Assembly: GCF_016801865.2 (NCBI RefSeq) | Contig: NC_068939.1 | Coordinates: 116,322,034 to 116,386,033, forward strand | From: Culex pipiens pallens | Lineage: Eukaryota; Arthropoda; Insecta; Diptera; Culicidae | Reading direction: 5' to 3' | Length of the DNA stretch: 64,000 bases | Shown: positions 33,457 to 44,456 of the stretch, one piece after another | Layout of the letters: every line of letters begins with the position of its first letter | How positions within the stretch are numbered: the stretch's first letter is position 1 | Made by a program: the position numbers and the translations under genes | The notes under the pieces: model-generated | The model's input: only the letters and a program-made list of their open reading frames with translations | Told to the model about the DNA's origin: nothing | Database searches by the model: none

Positions 33457-36400
33457 ATGGCGAATTTGGAGATGACGGATTTAATCCAGCTTATTCCAGA
33501 ATTTGATGGGTCATTAGACTCACTGGAGCAATTTTTAATATTAATAGATTATTATGCTGATCAAATTCCTGAAGGCGAAGATCAGAGTAAATTTTTAAAT
33601 ATTGTTTTTATGAAACTAAAATTTAAAGCAGCAGCACGTATTAACCGAATTTATGCAAGCACTTGGGAAGAAACCAAGGCAAATTTAATTAGAGAGTTTG
33701 GTATCAAAACTACTTTTGGTAGTATAATTGAACAAATTGAAACTCTGAAACAAGGACGGGATGAATCATTTAAATCGTATGCAGGTAGAGTTCTTGACAT
33801 TAAATACGAAATCTTAAAAATTGATCAAAATTACAACGAAAATTCATTTACAGCTTATTGCTTAAAAAGCCACTTTATAGTTGGAATTATAAATAATGAA
33901 ATCAAAGCAATTGCCACTAATAACCGTCATATGAAGTTGGAAAATTTGCTAGAATTTTTAGAAAATGAACGAATTGACAGAGAGTCTTTAAGAACTCTCG
34001 AACAAAGGTTACTTGCTAGTACTGAAAATTCAAACCTTAATTTTGACAGAAAATTCAGAAATTTCAGGAACAATAAAAATAAAAAATTTTATCAAAGAAA
34101 TAATTATCAAGCTAACAAATTTTATGAATGTTATAAAACGAATACTGCAAAGAGCACTTTAAAACGAACTTATACAAATAGTCGACGCAATAAAAATCAA
34201 ATTCCAAATAATTTTAAACTGCAATTTAACGAATACATTCCACCACATGAAACATTAAAAATCAATTTCAATAATGATTCAATATTTTATGCAAATATTG
34301 CTACCTTGGCAAATCCAACAAAATTTCACAAATTTATAATTGACTCCGCATCATGTAACAATTTTGTAAGATGGGATGTGGTTAGTAATATGCGTTTAAC
34401 TAACATTGATTTCAACGATAGAATTTCCATTAGAGGAGTTCATGGAATAGCAGAAGATACAGTAGGATCTGTAAATATGATTTTATTGATAGGAAATTCA
34501 AAATACGAGGAAAAGTTTTACATTTTGAAGCATTTTGCTGATGTTGCAATTCTTGGAGCACATTTTCTAAAGAAATACACCTTATATATTAGTCAAAGTT
34601 TCGACAACATAGTTTTACGAACGCCTGACACAAATAATATGCAATATAATAATCATGAAATGACCAATTTATTTAGAATCAATGACATTGAAAATATAAA
34701 CAAAGTAAATATGACAGGTATTGGAGCAAATAGTTATGACAATTTTAATACAAATTTTGATAAAAATAATGAAAATAATTATGATTATGACAATGGCCGT
34801 AATGGCAGAATTCAACCATGCATTGAAGATTATTATGACGATCAAATTGAAATTGATGATGATAACCAAGATTACCAAAAAGAGATGAATTTAGAAAATG
34901 ATCGGGATTATGATGTGATAGAAAACATGAAGCATGAAAAACTTACAGGCAACGACAGAATGAGAAAAATTTATGAATTGGTTAAAACAGACCACTTGAA
35001 AGGTGATATCAATCAAGAAATTAATAATATTTTGCATGATTTTAATGAAATATTTTATTTAGAAGGTGACGAGTTGACTTATACCAATTTAACCATGCAC
35101 GATATAGAGACAACAACTGAAATTCCAATTAACAAAAGACAATATAGATTTCCTGAAGCCACCAAGAAACACGTAGAAGAACAAGTGGAAGAAATGCTAA
35201 AATTAGGGATAATACGCCCAAGTAAAAGTCCGTGGAATGCACCGGTATTATGCATCCCAAAGAAAGACTTAGACGCCGAAGGCAACAAACGCTACAGAAT
35301 TGTAGTGGATTTTCGAGACCTAAATACAATTACTAAACCATTTGTGTATCCTATACCGCTTATTAGCGAAATTTTGGACAGTATTGGAGAAGCTCGATAT
35401 TTCTCAACTATTGACTTGAAATCAGGATTTTATCAAATCCCAATCAACCCAAAGGATGCTGCGAAAACCGCTTTTTCAACATTTCTAGGACATTATGAAT
35501 TTTTAAGAATGCCAATGGGACTGAAAAATAGTCCATCAACATTTCAAAAATTTACATTCACACTTATTTATGAAATACAACCAGTTAATGCGTTTGTATA
35601 CTTGGATGATATTATTGTATTCGGTAGAACTATCGAAGAACACAATGAAAATTTATATAAAGTTTTGAATGCATTACATGAACATAATTTAAAAGTTGAA
35701 CCATCAAAATGTAAAATTTTACACAAAGAAGTCAGATATTTAGGTCATATTATTAGTGAAGAAGGGATTCGACCAACAAGTGAAAATATTGATACAATCA
35801 AAAACATGAAAAGGCCGCAGACGATTAAAAATGTGAGATCATTTTTGGGAACTGTTAATTTTTATGGAAAATTTATTCCAAACATTGCAGATAAACGTAA
35901 GCCACTTAATGCATTATTAAAGAAAAATGTGAAATTTATTTGGACAGAAGAATGTGAAAATGCTTTTGAAGAATTAAAAAACTATTTAATTTCAGAACCA
36001 GTTTTAGTTAGACCGAACTATAATGACAAATTTGTTTTGACAACTGATGCTAGCGATTATGCTATCGGAGCCGTTCTTACTAATGAGAAGTCAAATGATC
36101 ACCCCATCGCTTACGCAAGTCGTGCGCTTATCGGGGCTGAAAGAAACTATTTTACTATTGAGAAGGAACTACTTGCTATTGTTTGGGCAGTAGACCACTT
36201 CAAACATTTTATTTATAACCAAGATTTTATCGTTTACACAGATCATAGGCCGTTGGTAGCTCTATGGCATTTGAAGGAAACTTCACCAACGTTGACAAAG
36301 CTTCGTTTGAAAATCCAAGGCATTGGATGTGAAATTCGTTACAAGCAAGGAAAGGAAAATGTGGTTGCAGATTTTCTCTCACGTATAAACAATGATGAAG

Positions 36401-38106
36401 ATCATGCAGATGATAAACAAGCATCAAAATTAGTAGCAATTACAACTCGTCAACAATCAAAACAAAATAGACAAAATATTTCAGATAATCAAAACTCAAC
36501 AAATACTCCAAACAGACAGAATTCATCTAGAAACAAAACTAATTGGAATAATAATATGAATGGACTTCAAAACATTGACATAAATTTAGATAATGATGAT
36601 GATAGCAACGATAAAACATTTACCTACAAGGATTTCAAAGATACAGATATCGATTTTAACGTTTTAAAATTTTCTAAAAATATTATACCATTTGAACAAG
36701 CCGAAGCTACATTTATGATATTAAACAGTGTTACGGTACACAAAGAATTGAGTAAATACATTGACCTTCCACATGGTTTTAAGGATTACACCAATGAAAA
36801 TATATTTGTATTCCCGCAAAAGAAAATTTGGGGTTTAATTTTGAATGGAACATATCGTTCAGCAGTTAAGAATGAAGAATTTTTCGATGGTTTATTTAAA
36901 AGCTTTAAAGATTATCCTGATTTTGCTAAAGATGCATCAGTTATACAAATTATTTCTCATAGAATATTTAAAACAGAGTTGGAACTAAACTTATTACGAT
37001 TTTTAGCAATGAAACATTCAAAGTCATTTACACTATATGCAACCGAAAATGAACGAATTTATGTAAAGCCAGAAGATAGAGATCAAGTGCTTAAAGATTT
37101 TCACGACGCACCGTTAGGTGGTCATGTCGGAGGTAAACGAATGATTAAAAGAATGAGTCCTCTATTTACATGGGAAAATATGCGAAGAGATGTTTTGAAT
37201 TATGTAAAGCAATGTGATTCTTGTCAAAAGAATAAAATATGGCCAGCAAATAAGATGCCAATGAAAATTACGACAACATCGTATGAACCTTTTGATAAAA
37301 TTTATATGGATGTGGTTATGTTACCAATTTCTAATAATGGAAACAATTGTGGACTTGTGATACAAGATGATTTAACAAGATTTTTGATTGTAGCTCCCAT
37401 GGAAAACCAAGAAAGTACTACTGTTGCTAGAACTTTTGTCGAAAACTTTGTTTGTAAATTTGGTGCTCCTAAAGAAGTTGTAACCGATCGAGGTACAAAC
37501 TTTGTAAGCAAATTATTGCAACACACATGCAAAATATTACACATTAAAAAGATCGTTACAAGTGCATATCATCCTCAAGCTAATTTAGTAGAGAGATCAA
37601 ATAGAGAGTTGAAAGTTTATTTACGAAATTTTATTGGCAAAGATCCACAATGTTGGGATGAATTAATACCATATTTTATGTTTGAATACAACACTACAGA
37701 AAATTCATCAACTGGATATTCTCCCTATGAACTTTTGTATGGAAGAAAAGCTACAATACCAAGCACAATTTATAAAATCAATGATTCAGATTTAAATTAT
37801 GACGACTATATTTGTTCAATGAAAGATATATTCAAGGATGCTCATGAAACGGCTAGAAACAACTTAATATTGTCAAAAGAAAAGAGAAAGGAAATTTATG
37901 ACAAAAAGACAAATGATTGGGTACCAATGTGGGGAGATAGAGTTTTGGTACAAATGGTACAAACAGGAATTGGTCAAAAGTTACAAAATAAGTGGCGAGG
38001 CCCTTATGATATCGTTAAATTTAACAGCGATCAAACGACCACTATTAAAAATGGCAACAAATTTGAAGATGTACATAATAATAGACTAAGAAAATATAAT
38101 GATTAA
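33457..38106 (+). CDS. gag-pol: Gag-Pol polyprotein of a Ty3/gypsy retrotransposon, 1549 aa, intact
   Basis: One frame encodes gag and all pol enzymes for reverse transcription and integration. Gag (about residues 1-260) has a retrotrans-type capsid region and a basic, Asn-rich C-terminal part but no CCHC zinc knuckle. The protease has the active-site triplet D296-S-A in IIDSASCNNFV, where DSG or DTG is more usual. An acidic, Asn-rich linker (about 420-490) follows. Reverse transcriptase shows VDFRDLNTI (about 617), STIDLKSGFYQI, MPMGLKNSPSTFQ and YLDD at 715-718. RNase H starts at TTDASDYAIGAVL (about 860). Integrase has the zinc-binding H..H..C..C region (about 1213-1260), catalytic D1285, D1344 and E1379, and the GPY module near the end (KWRGPYDIV). 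The second D and the E are separated by 34 residues, one fewer than the usual 35, and HPQAN runs straight into LVER. The start is the first in-frame ATG, with GCG following. There is no gag/pol frameshift, so gag:pol ratio must be set in another way. Domain order places it in Ty3/gypsy. Confidence 0.95.
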   Translation: MANLEMTDLIQLIPEFDGSLDSLEQFLILIDYYADQIPEGEDQSKFLNIVFMKLKFKAAARINRIYASTWEETKANLIREFGIKTTFGSIIEQIETLKQGRDESFKSYAGRVLDIKYEILKIDQNYNENSFTAYCLKSHFIVGIINNEIKAIATNNRHMKLENLLEFLENERIDRESLRTLEQRLLASTENSNLNFDRKFRNFRNNKNKKFYQRNNYQANKFYECYKTNTAKSTLKRTYTNSRRNKNQIPNNFKLQFNEYIPPHETLKINFNNDSIFYANIATLANPTKFHKFIIDSASCNNFVRWDVVSNMRLTNIDFNDRISIRGVHGIAEDTVGSVNMILLIGNSKYEEKFYILKHFADVAILGAHFLKKYTLYISQSFDNIVLRTPDTNNMQYNNHEMTNLFRINDIENINKVNMTGIGANSYDNFNTNFDKNNENNYDYDNGRNGRIQPCIEDYYDDQIEIDDDNQDYQKEMNLENDRDYDVIENMKHEKLTGNDRMRKIYELVKTDHLKGDINQEINNILHDFNEIFYLEGDELTYTNLTMHDIETTTEIPINKRQYRFPEATKKHVEEQVEEMLKLGIIRPSKSPWNAPVLCIPKKDLDAEGNKRYRIVVDFRDLNTITKPFVYPIPLISEILDSIGEARYFSTIDLKSGFYQIPINPKDAAKTAFSTFLGHYEFLRMPMGLKNSPSTFQKFTFTLIYEIQPVNAFVYLDDIIVFGRTIEEHNENLYKVLNALHEHNLKVEPSKCKILHKEVRYLGHIISEEGIRPTSENIDTIKNMKRPQTIKNVRSFLGTVNFYGKFIPNIADKRKPLNALLKKNVKFIWTEECENAFEELKNYLISEPVLVRPNYNDKFVLTTDASDYAIGAVLTNEKSNDHPIAYASRALIGAERNYFTIEKELLAIVWAVDHFKHFIYNQDFIVYTDHRPLVALWHLKETSPTLTKLRLKIQGIGCEIRYKQGKENVVADFLSRINNDEDHADDKQASKLVAITTRQQSKQNRQNISDNQNSTNTPNRQNSSRNKTNWNNNMNGLQNIDINLDNDDDSNDKTFTYKDFKDTDIDFNVLKFSKNIIPFEQAEATFMILNSVTVHKELSKYIDLPHGFKDYTNENIFVFPQKKIWGLILNGTYRSAVKNEEFFDGLFKSFKDYPDFAKDASVIQIISHRIFKTELELNLLRFLAMKHSKSFTLYATENERIYVKPEDRDQVLKDFHDAPLGGHVGGKRMIKRMSPLFTWENMRRDVLNYVKQCDSCQKNKIWPANKMPMKITTTSYEPFDKIYMDVVMLPISNNGNNCGLVIQDDLTRFLIVAPMENQESTTVARTFVENFVCKFGAPKEVVTDRGTNFVSKLLQHTCKILHIKKIVTSAYHPQANLVERSNRELKVYLRNFIGKDPQCWDELIPYFMFEYNTTENSSTGYSPYELLYGRKATIPSTIYKINDSDLNYDDYICSMKDIFKDAHETARNNLILSKEKRKEIYDKKTNDWVPMWGDRVLVQMVQTGIGQKLQNKWRGPYDIVKFNSDQTTTIKNGNKFEDVHNNRLRKYND

Positions 38107-39109
38107 AATAACACTAAATGATAGTTCACAATGTACCCGTATTAAAATACATTTAATTTTTTTTTAACAATATACATTTAACATAATTTAAATTTAAAAT
38201 TAAATGCTCCAATACAAGAAAAATATTTTGAAATGACAATTACAGTACAATTAAAATAAAGAAAAAATAAGCGATTTATGCAATGAATGACTTAGTATCA
38301 TAAACGATTAATATCAAAAGACTACAATGAATGAAAATATTTATTTTAAACACGGGATTAATTATGTATATTGAACAAAAAAAAATAATAATAAAAAAAA
38401 AAACTTATTGAATTGATATGATTGATGAATTAGAAAAAAACGAGTGTTATCAAGAGAATTAAATGAATCAAACAAATGTGTTACAAATACTGATTTTTAT
38501 ATAGAAAAATAAACATGAAAAAAAATAATATATGATTGATTTGATATGATAAATGAATTAATGTTGAGTTAAACAAAATATGAATGATTATTATCAAAAA
38601 AATGCGCAAACAAGAATGTTATGAATTGGGGATGAAAGATAATTTTTATAAATGATTGAATTGATGGGGTTTAAACAAGAAACAGATTAAGAAAAATACC
38701 AGTACTGAGTTTATACATATTTTTTTTTGAAAAACACGTGAAGCGATTATGATCAAATATAAACATAATAATGAAGCAGTGATGAAACACGTTAAAACAA
38801 TTAAGAAGCTGTTGGGTTGCAATTTTGGGAATATACTTAATTGAGCTAAAATGGGTTAACAGGGTATTAGAAAAACAATGACGCAATTTTTAACTACAAA
38901 TAAAAACAAATCAAACGGACTGAACAATAATGAAATTTGAACGACAGGCAAATGAAGATGGTGTGATTATTAAATGTTTCAAAACAACATGTATGCAAGT
39001 AAGAATGTGTGTGAGAATAATTGGACAAGGGAGGTGCACCCCAGAATGAATGTTGAATGTAAACATGTGTTTTATAATTTACTTAACAAAATATTAAGAA
39101 TATATTTTC

Positions 39110-39230
39110 AGAATGTCATACGCTTATACGAAGGATTTACAGGAAACCATTGGAAAACAATCAAGAAGACAACAATATCAGCAAGGACGCTTGCAAAGAC
39201 GAATATGGACTACAGCTCAAGAAAGGGTAA
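39110..39230 (+). other. Candidate spliced accessory exon in the 3' region
   Basis: A good acceptor (TATATTTTCAG, AG at 39110-39111) is followed by about 120 bases that are GC-richer than their surroundings and strongly conserved in copy 1. They end near a donor-like AAAGGGTAAAAT. One frame keeps the same TAA in both copies and differs by a few replacements. The ATG just after the acceptor at 39113 is missing in copy 1, and the copies differ by one base right after the acceptor, so they would join the leader exon in different frames. Coding function is doubtful. Confidence 0.3.
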
Positions 39231-41163
39231 AATGTGTGAGTACATCGTGGGGAATCTAAAAAGATCGGAAAGAACGGTATAAGTTCCGATCTAGGGATAC
39301 ATAAACTGATAAAGCAACGCCAAAGGGATTATAAAGTAGACAATTGTACTCTATGGGGAGAGTTTTCATGTCGAATATAGCTTCAAAACAGTTGTAATCC
39401 AGGGGGGGATTCAATATGTTAAAAACATTTCAAAACATTTGCACTTTACGGGGTTAGTCAAATGATAATTAAAGGGAATGGATAAATAATGCTTCAAGGG
39501 AAAATCAAGGGATAAATAATGCTTCAAGGGAAAAACACCTTTAAACTGATAAAATTCAGAGGAAAAAAATCAGATCGTTATCATTAGAATGATAATTGAA
39601 CCAACTAATTATGTTGCAAATTCAGCATTTATTGCAAATTGCTAAAATAAACAAATTAATTTAATGGGTTTGACAAATTTGAAAACACAAAGTGATGTAC
39701 AGATTTCATAAAAAGTTGGAAGAACAGAATGGATATTTTAACATACGCAGTATTGCAATGACAAGATGATAGGATGTATAGATCAATGAAAAACTTTATA
39801 GAGTAATTTTTTTTTATTCAAGTATAAAAATAATAGTCAATTAGAACTGATTTCTTTTTGTATTAAAAATAATAGAACTGATTTCATATAAAAATATCAA
39901 CAAGATTTATAAAATTGTAAGTAAATTTTAATTTCAATTTTGCACATAAATTAAATGATAGATTCCTGAAAATTATAAAATAGTATTCATGCGAAGAAAA
40001 CAAGTAAGAAATTTGTGTGGGAGAAACAAAACTAAAAAACTGAAGTATGGCAGAGACACAAGGATGATCGACGCGTTCGTATGCTGAGAAGTTCTACGCG
40101 TTCGTATGCAGAAGTTTGTGATGGCAAGATGGTGAGTGGCAAAGTCATGCGGGAGGTTGGACAGGTAACGGTGTTGATGTTGTTGTAAAAGGTCATATCA
40201 ATGAGGATCAAGTCGAATTAAATCGCATTTTTTGTAACGAGACATTCACGTAAAACAAATTACTAAATCGAAATGTGGAATTAAGCGAAGTAAAGATGAT
40301 TGAAACATCAATTATGGAACAAAAATGCAAGTTGAGATCATACTGCACGTCTGAAACTATTGAAAAGGAGAAGATCATGATAAACAAATGATAACATCAT
40401 CCGATGTCATTAATTTACAAAAGCCAAAGTTGCAAATTAAACGAAAAGACAATTTTGGACAAACAACATTTCCTAAACATTTGAAAAAAGAATTACATCA
40501 ACCGATGTCAATAATTTGAGATTGTCAAAGATACAAAGCAACTGGAAAAGTCAATTTTGGACAAAAAAATACTGGATTTACGAACAATTCACAATACTCA
40601 GCAAGTGAGAAGTCAATGCACTCTCAAAATTGACCACAGTCAACTCACAGTTGAGTTATGAAGCATAATTCATGATGGAAACGACAATTGCACTAATCGA
40701 CGAAATTCAACACCTTAGCCTCGAAAACTGATCAATTGACCAAGTCACTGTGGAATGAATAGCCTCACGATAGAGACGGTTTTGATGGAAGACGACGACG
40801 ATAATAACCAGCCGATCAACACAGTTCTACAACAACAAATTTAGCTTACAGTGGGAAAAATGCAATGATTTTTTTTAGGAGAGATAATGAAAATTAATTT
40901 CAAATGCAAGTTTATTTAAATCAGTTTCAACGAAAATATTTTTACAAGAGAAGTTCAAAATAGTAGTTCAAGTAATTTAACAGGACAGAAGATCAAAAAA
41001 GTAACGCAAATAATTTTTACAGGAGAAAAATCAAAAGAACAATTATATTATAAAGCAATCTACAAGAAAGCACAAGAAGAACAAATTGTAAACCGCACGA
41101 TCACTACACCCGACAATATTCTTTCCAGAGATGATCATTTCTTTCAGACGATCATCTAGCTGA

Positions 41164-41176
41164 TAAGTGTGGGGGA
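41164..41176 (+). promoter_or_regulatory. Internal polypurine-tract-like site of copy 2
   Basis: AAGTGTGGGGGAG preceded by CATCTAGCTGAT repeats the true polypurine tract and its leader about 200 bp upstream. Conserved in copy 1. Confidence 0.6.
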
Positions 41177-41361
41177 GATTAACCAAACCATTTTTTTAAA
41201 TAAATTTTTTATAGCCAGCCTTTAAAGTATCTTTTTATGAATTTTTGCAAAGTAATTTTTACACAATTTAAATTATTGACTTTGGGAATATTATTTCAAC
41301 CTACAAATAACTTTCGATAGATGTTCTTAATGCTTTTCAAGAATACAAACATCTAGCTGGT

Positions 41362-41374
41362 AAGTGTGGGGGAA
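41362..41374 (+). promoter_or_regulatory. Polypurine tract of copy 2
   Basis: AAGTGTGGGGGAA directly precedes the 3' LTR and would prime plus-strand synthesis. Confidence 0.8.
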
Positions 41375-42533
41375 TGCAGCGACCTCAAATTTAAATCATT
41401 AAATTTGTCCATTTTTCGAACCTCACCACAGTTCTGACCATGCGCGCTTACGCAAGCATAAATAATTTTACCCGTCGACTCGCGTTGCGCGACAAATAAT
41501 TAAGCTTATGTACAGGTGTGGATCATGAGTCATCCTCACCTGAAAAGCCCTTTATTAAATTTCGCCAATTGCTAGGCAATCAAAAAAATGGTTAAGCTTT
41601 CAATTATGAATGTGCGATGTTTTTCCACAGGGGAAATTGAGGGTGTGGCTTAACCAAATTCATTGGCATGTTTGTTCAATGGAGAATTCGACCTTCTCAT
41701 TATTGACATACATTTTTGAGAATGTTTTAGGAACATAATTTTGACATTCCAATAACATAATTTAAAGTTTCACGACAATGGTTCGAACCCATGACTTCCG
41801 ATTTTGAGGTGTACTCACTACACCATACGGAAAGTCATGAAGAATTGCAGAGGTCTGCATAATTTAATTCATGAGGTTCATCGATGCTTCTCATCGAAAC
41901 GGACCACTTTTAGTAGAACAAAATTTAGTAGAGTTTTCGGGGACTGACTATAAAAACCCCAAAATTCTTGAGGAGTTGCAGTTAGTTCCAGTTAGTTCCA
42001 GTCAGTTCCAGCCAGTTCAAGCCCAGTCCAGTTCCAGATCCTGAAGAAGCCCCAGACCAGCCGGACCCGCCAGCAGCCACCAGTAGCAGAGGCCCCAGTC
42101 CAGCCGGACTTAGCGGTGGAGGCCGCAGTCCGCCGGGACTTAGCCGCTGTGAAGAGTCCGCCGGGACTTAGCCGCTGTGAAGAGTCCGCCGGGACTTAGC
42201 CGCCGTGAAGAGTCCGCCGGGACTTAGCCGCTGTGAAGAGTCCGCCGGGACTTAGCCGCCGTGAAGAGTCCACCAGGGACTTAGGAGTTCGGGTCTGGCA
42301 TGGTTCGGCGAAGAGGTCTGGAGGGCAAGTCTGGCTTCAACATAGAGAACTGGCTCGACGAAGATCTTAATGCAAAGTGATGTGATCGTGCGCGTAAAAG
42401 TTAAGCGTGTTACCGAAAAAATGTAATCTTTAAAAAAGTGTAATAGACAAATAAGTGATGTTTACTGATCTGTTTTGACTCTGCAAGTAAATATCACAAA
42501 AATCCTGAAAGCCTAAACCGCTTGGGCCGTTCA
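41375..42533 (+). repeat. 3' LTR of copy 2
   Basis: It is 1159 bp with TG...CA ends, TATA at 41949-41956 and the antisense tRNA-like B box at 41780-41790. The R/U5 part carries about five 28-bp units with GTCCGCCGGGACTTAGCCGC at about 42100-42290. This R/U5 type matches both LTRs of copy 1 and not the 5' LTR of its own element. Confidence 0.9.
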
Positions 42534-42859
42534 CTATCAAAAGTTATGGTCACTTGAGTGTTATTTATGCACTTTTTAGAGGCCGGATCTAATATAATTT
42601 GAGGAAAACGTTGTCCGGATCTATCATGCGACCAGTCGTTGGATAGGTAATCAAAAGACCATTTCAACGGGTTCAAAAGATTGAAGATCTGACAATCCTA
42701 TCAAAAGTTATAAGCATATAAGTTCCCTGAGTTATGAAGATCTGACTACCGAATCTGATGGTAGGAATATTGAATCAAGTCAATCAAGATAGAACACTGA
42801 AAGGTCCGCCCTTTTGTATCTATTTTGTATAGCATTACCCTCTAAATGTGAGGAAGGCA
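42534..42859. repeat. Right half of the TGCCTTCCTC-ended repeat
   Basis: It continues the repeat interrupted at 31304, beginning with the CTAT duplication and ending GAGGAAGGCA. See 30942-31304. Confidence 0.65.
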
Positions 42860-43593
42860 CCAACCAGCAAAGGGTGGATTAAGTAACGTTTTTAATAGAT
42901 TAATAGATTTTTTATGAAATGTATTAAAAAGAAACTTATTTATTTGAATCACATTGGATTACAAATGGTTGTTTGTTCAAAATCTAAAGCACAACAAACA
43001 AATCAATTTTTAATGTATTATAAACTATCAAAAAACTGCTGTCCACGTTTAGATTTAACTGTAGATTATCATCAATGAACAGTATTGAGCAAATTCTATG
43101 ATTTTAAGCATGAAAAACATAACACATAGAATGAAACCATTGATTTTATGACTGTTTGAAAAATTTCCCGTTTCCCGGGAAATTCAGAACCCAGGAAAAT
43201 TGGACGCCCTAAAAACCGCTAAATCGACTGCGTCTTCGTAAAAGTATCACATGAATTTTGATGGGTTAGAAAGATGGCTATCAGGATTCACCATGGTAAG
43301 TGATGCGATCAAGAACAGTGTGTTATCGGTTGAAATTTTAAAATTCTTAGGCAGCCGGCTGCGATTAGAAGCCGACCACGCATGACGTCCCGTTAAACTG
43401 CATTTGTGAAATTGGCTTTGTGGCGGCTTTTGTGGTTGCACGCTGTTGCGGTAAGATGATCGTGAAAGCGGGAATGAGAGAGAAAAGGAGAATGTCAAAC
43501 GCGGGTGAGCGAAGATTCTTCCATCGCTTCCTGTATATATTGTCTAAGAGGTGTCCAAATATTGTCTAAGAGGTGTACAAGCTTTTTTGCATA
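42860..43593. other. No gene seen; short direct repeat at the right end
   Basis: AT-rich to about 43200, then a GC-richer part with no credible frame. 'atattgtctaagaggtgt' occurs twice in a row at about 43535-43575, next to the following element. Confidence 0.45.
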
Positions 43594-44454
43594 CACGCAG
43601 AAAAAAGAACTATCATTTCGATAAATTTCTGACATCAATTCGATAAATAAAATTATCGGTTGCCAACCAATAATTTATTTTATCAAAATCTGGCCGCTGT
43701 CACCGTATCCATAGGAATGTTTTAACTCTTCAATCTACCGGCCCGCCTGGATGGTGGATACATCGCCTCAGAACTCCGCTGGACCAACACCTCCGGTACC
43801 GTGTGAGCAGTGTTGACTTGCGTAAGCAACACCGTGCAAGCTTCTTTGTCCATATTTAGTTAAAATCCATCCGTAAGCAGTTCGTCCAAATGCCTGGTTC
43901 AATACCGGATTCAGGGAGTTAGCACAATCAAACGTTAAATTAAAAACAATACTTACTGACTCTTCTCTTCAAGCTGGTCGTCAGTTTTTTGTTGTTATTT
44001 CTCCGGTTCCGGGATTTGTCCTGCCGGAAATGTCACCGATTCTCCAGTGTGGCTGGGGTGTACTTTAAGTTTGGATGGCGGACTCTGTAGTCATTCCCAG
44101 AGGTTTGGGAGATGCCGATTTATACGGGGAACACGCAGCAATAGGGACAGAAGTGGCTGCGGCATTTCCGGCCTCCAGAACTTCTTTTGCACAAGTTAGA
44201 TGATTTTTTTAAACTGCTTCCAGCACCTCGAATCGCTTTTTGGTTCTTTGTTTATGTTTGATTGACAGGAGAAAACGTGCTTGCGAAAAAAAAGTTGTGT
44301 GATAATTTTGTTTATCAAAATAATAAAAATTATTATCGTTTTGATGGTTAAAATTTATCAAAACGATAAATCAACGTTATCAAAACAATAACATAAAATT
44401 ATTGATATTGATAATGTTATTTATCAATTTGATAAGCCTCAATTATTCTGCGTG
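43594..44454. mobile_element. 861-bp inverted-repeat element with CACGCAGAA ends, TA-flanked
   Basis: The ends CACGCAGAA and TTCTGCGTG are exact inverse complements, flanked on both sides by TA (43592-43593 and 44455-44456), as in Tc1/mariner-type insertions. Subterminal parts repeat 'tttatcaaaa.gataa' many times in both orientations. The centre (about 43690-44240) is GC-richer and unrelated, with no long frame. It is a non-autonomous DNA transposon candidate. Confidence 0.65.
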
Positions 44455-44456
44455 TA

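Larger units (their letters stand above)
38107..41361 (+). other. Long untranslated 3' region of copy 2
   Basis: About 3.25 kb follows the pol stop. It is AT-rich and shares its whole length with copy 1, so it belongs to the family. It has no long frame. Short frames from about 40030 to 40760 look like decayed coding sequence, with stops shared between both copies. The repeated 'gggataaataatgcttcaag' at about 39477-39535 is the tandem seen in copy 1. Confidence 0.6.
31305..42533 (+). mobile_element. Ty3/gypsy LTR retrotransposon copy 2, plus strand, coding-intact
   Basis: The 11,229-bp element has the target duplication CTAT (31301-31304 and 42534-42537), a primer-binding site, a leader with a 33-codon ORF, one 1549-codon gag-pol frame without stops, a 3.3-kb untranslated 3' region and a doubled polypurine tract. 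The LTRs differ: 1449 bp at the 5' end and 1159 bp at the 3' end. They match without gaps over the first 628 bp (U3 and the first bases of R) and then carry unrelated R/U5 tandem arrays. The intact polyprotein suggests the family is or was recently active. Confidence 0.9.
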
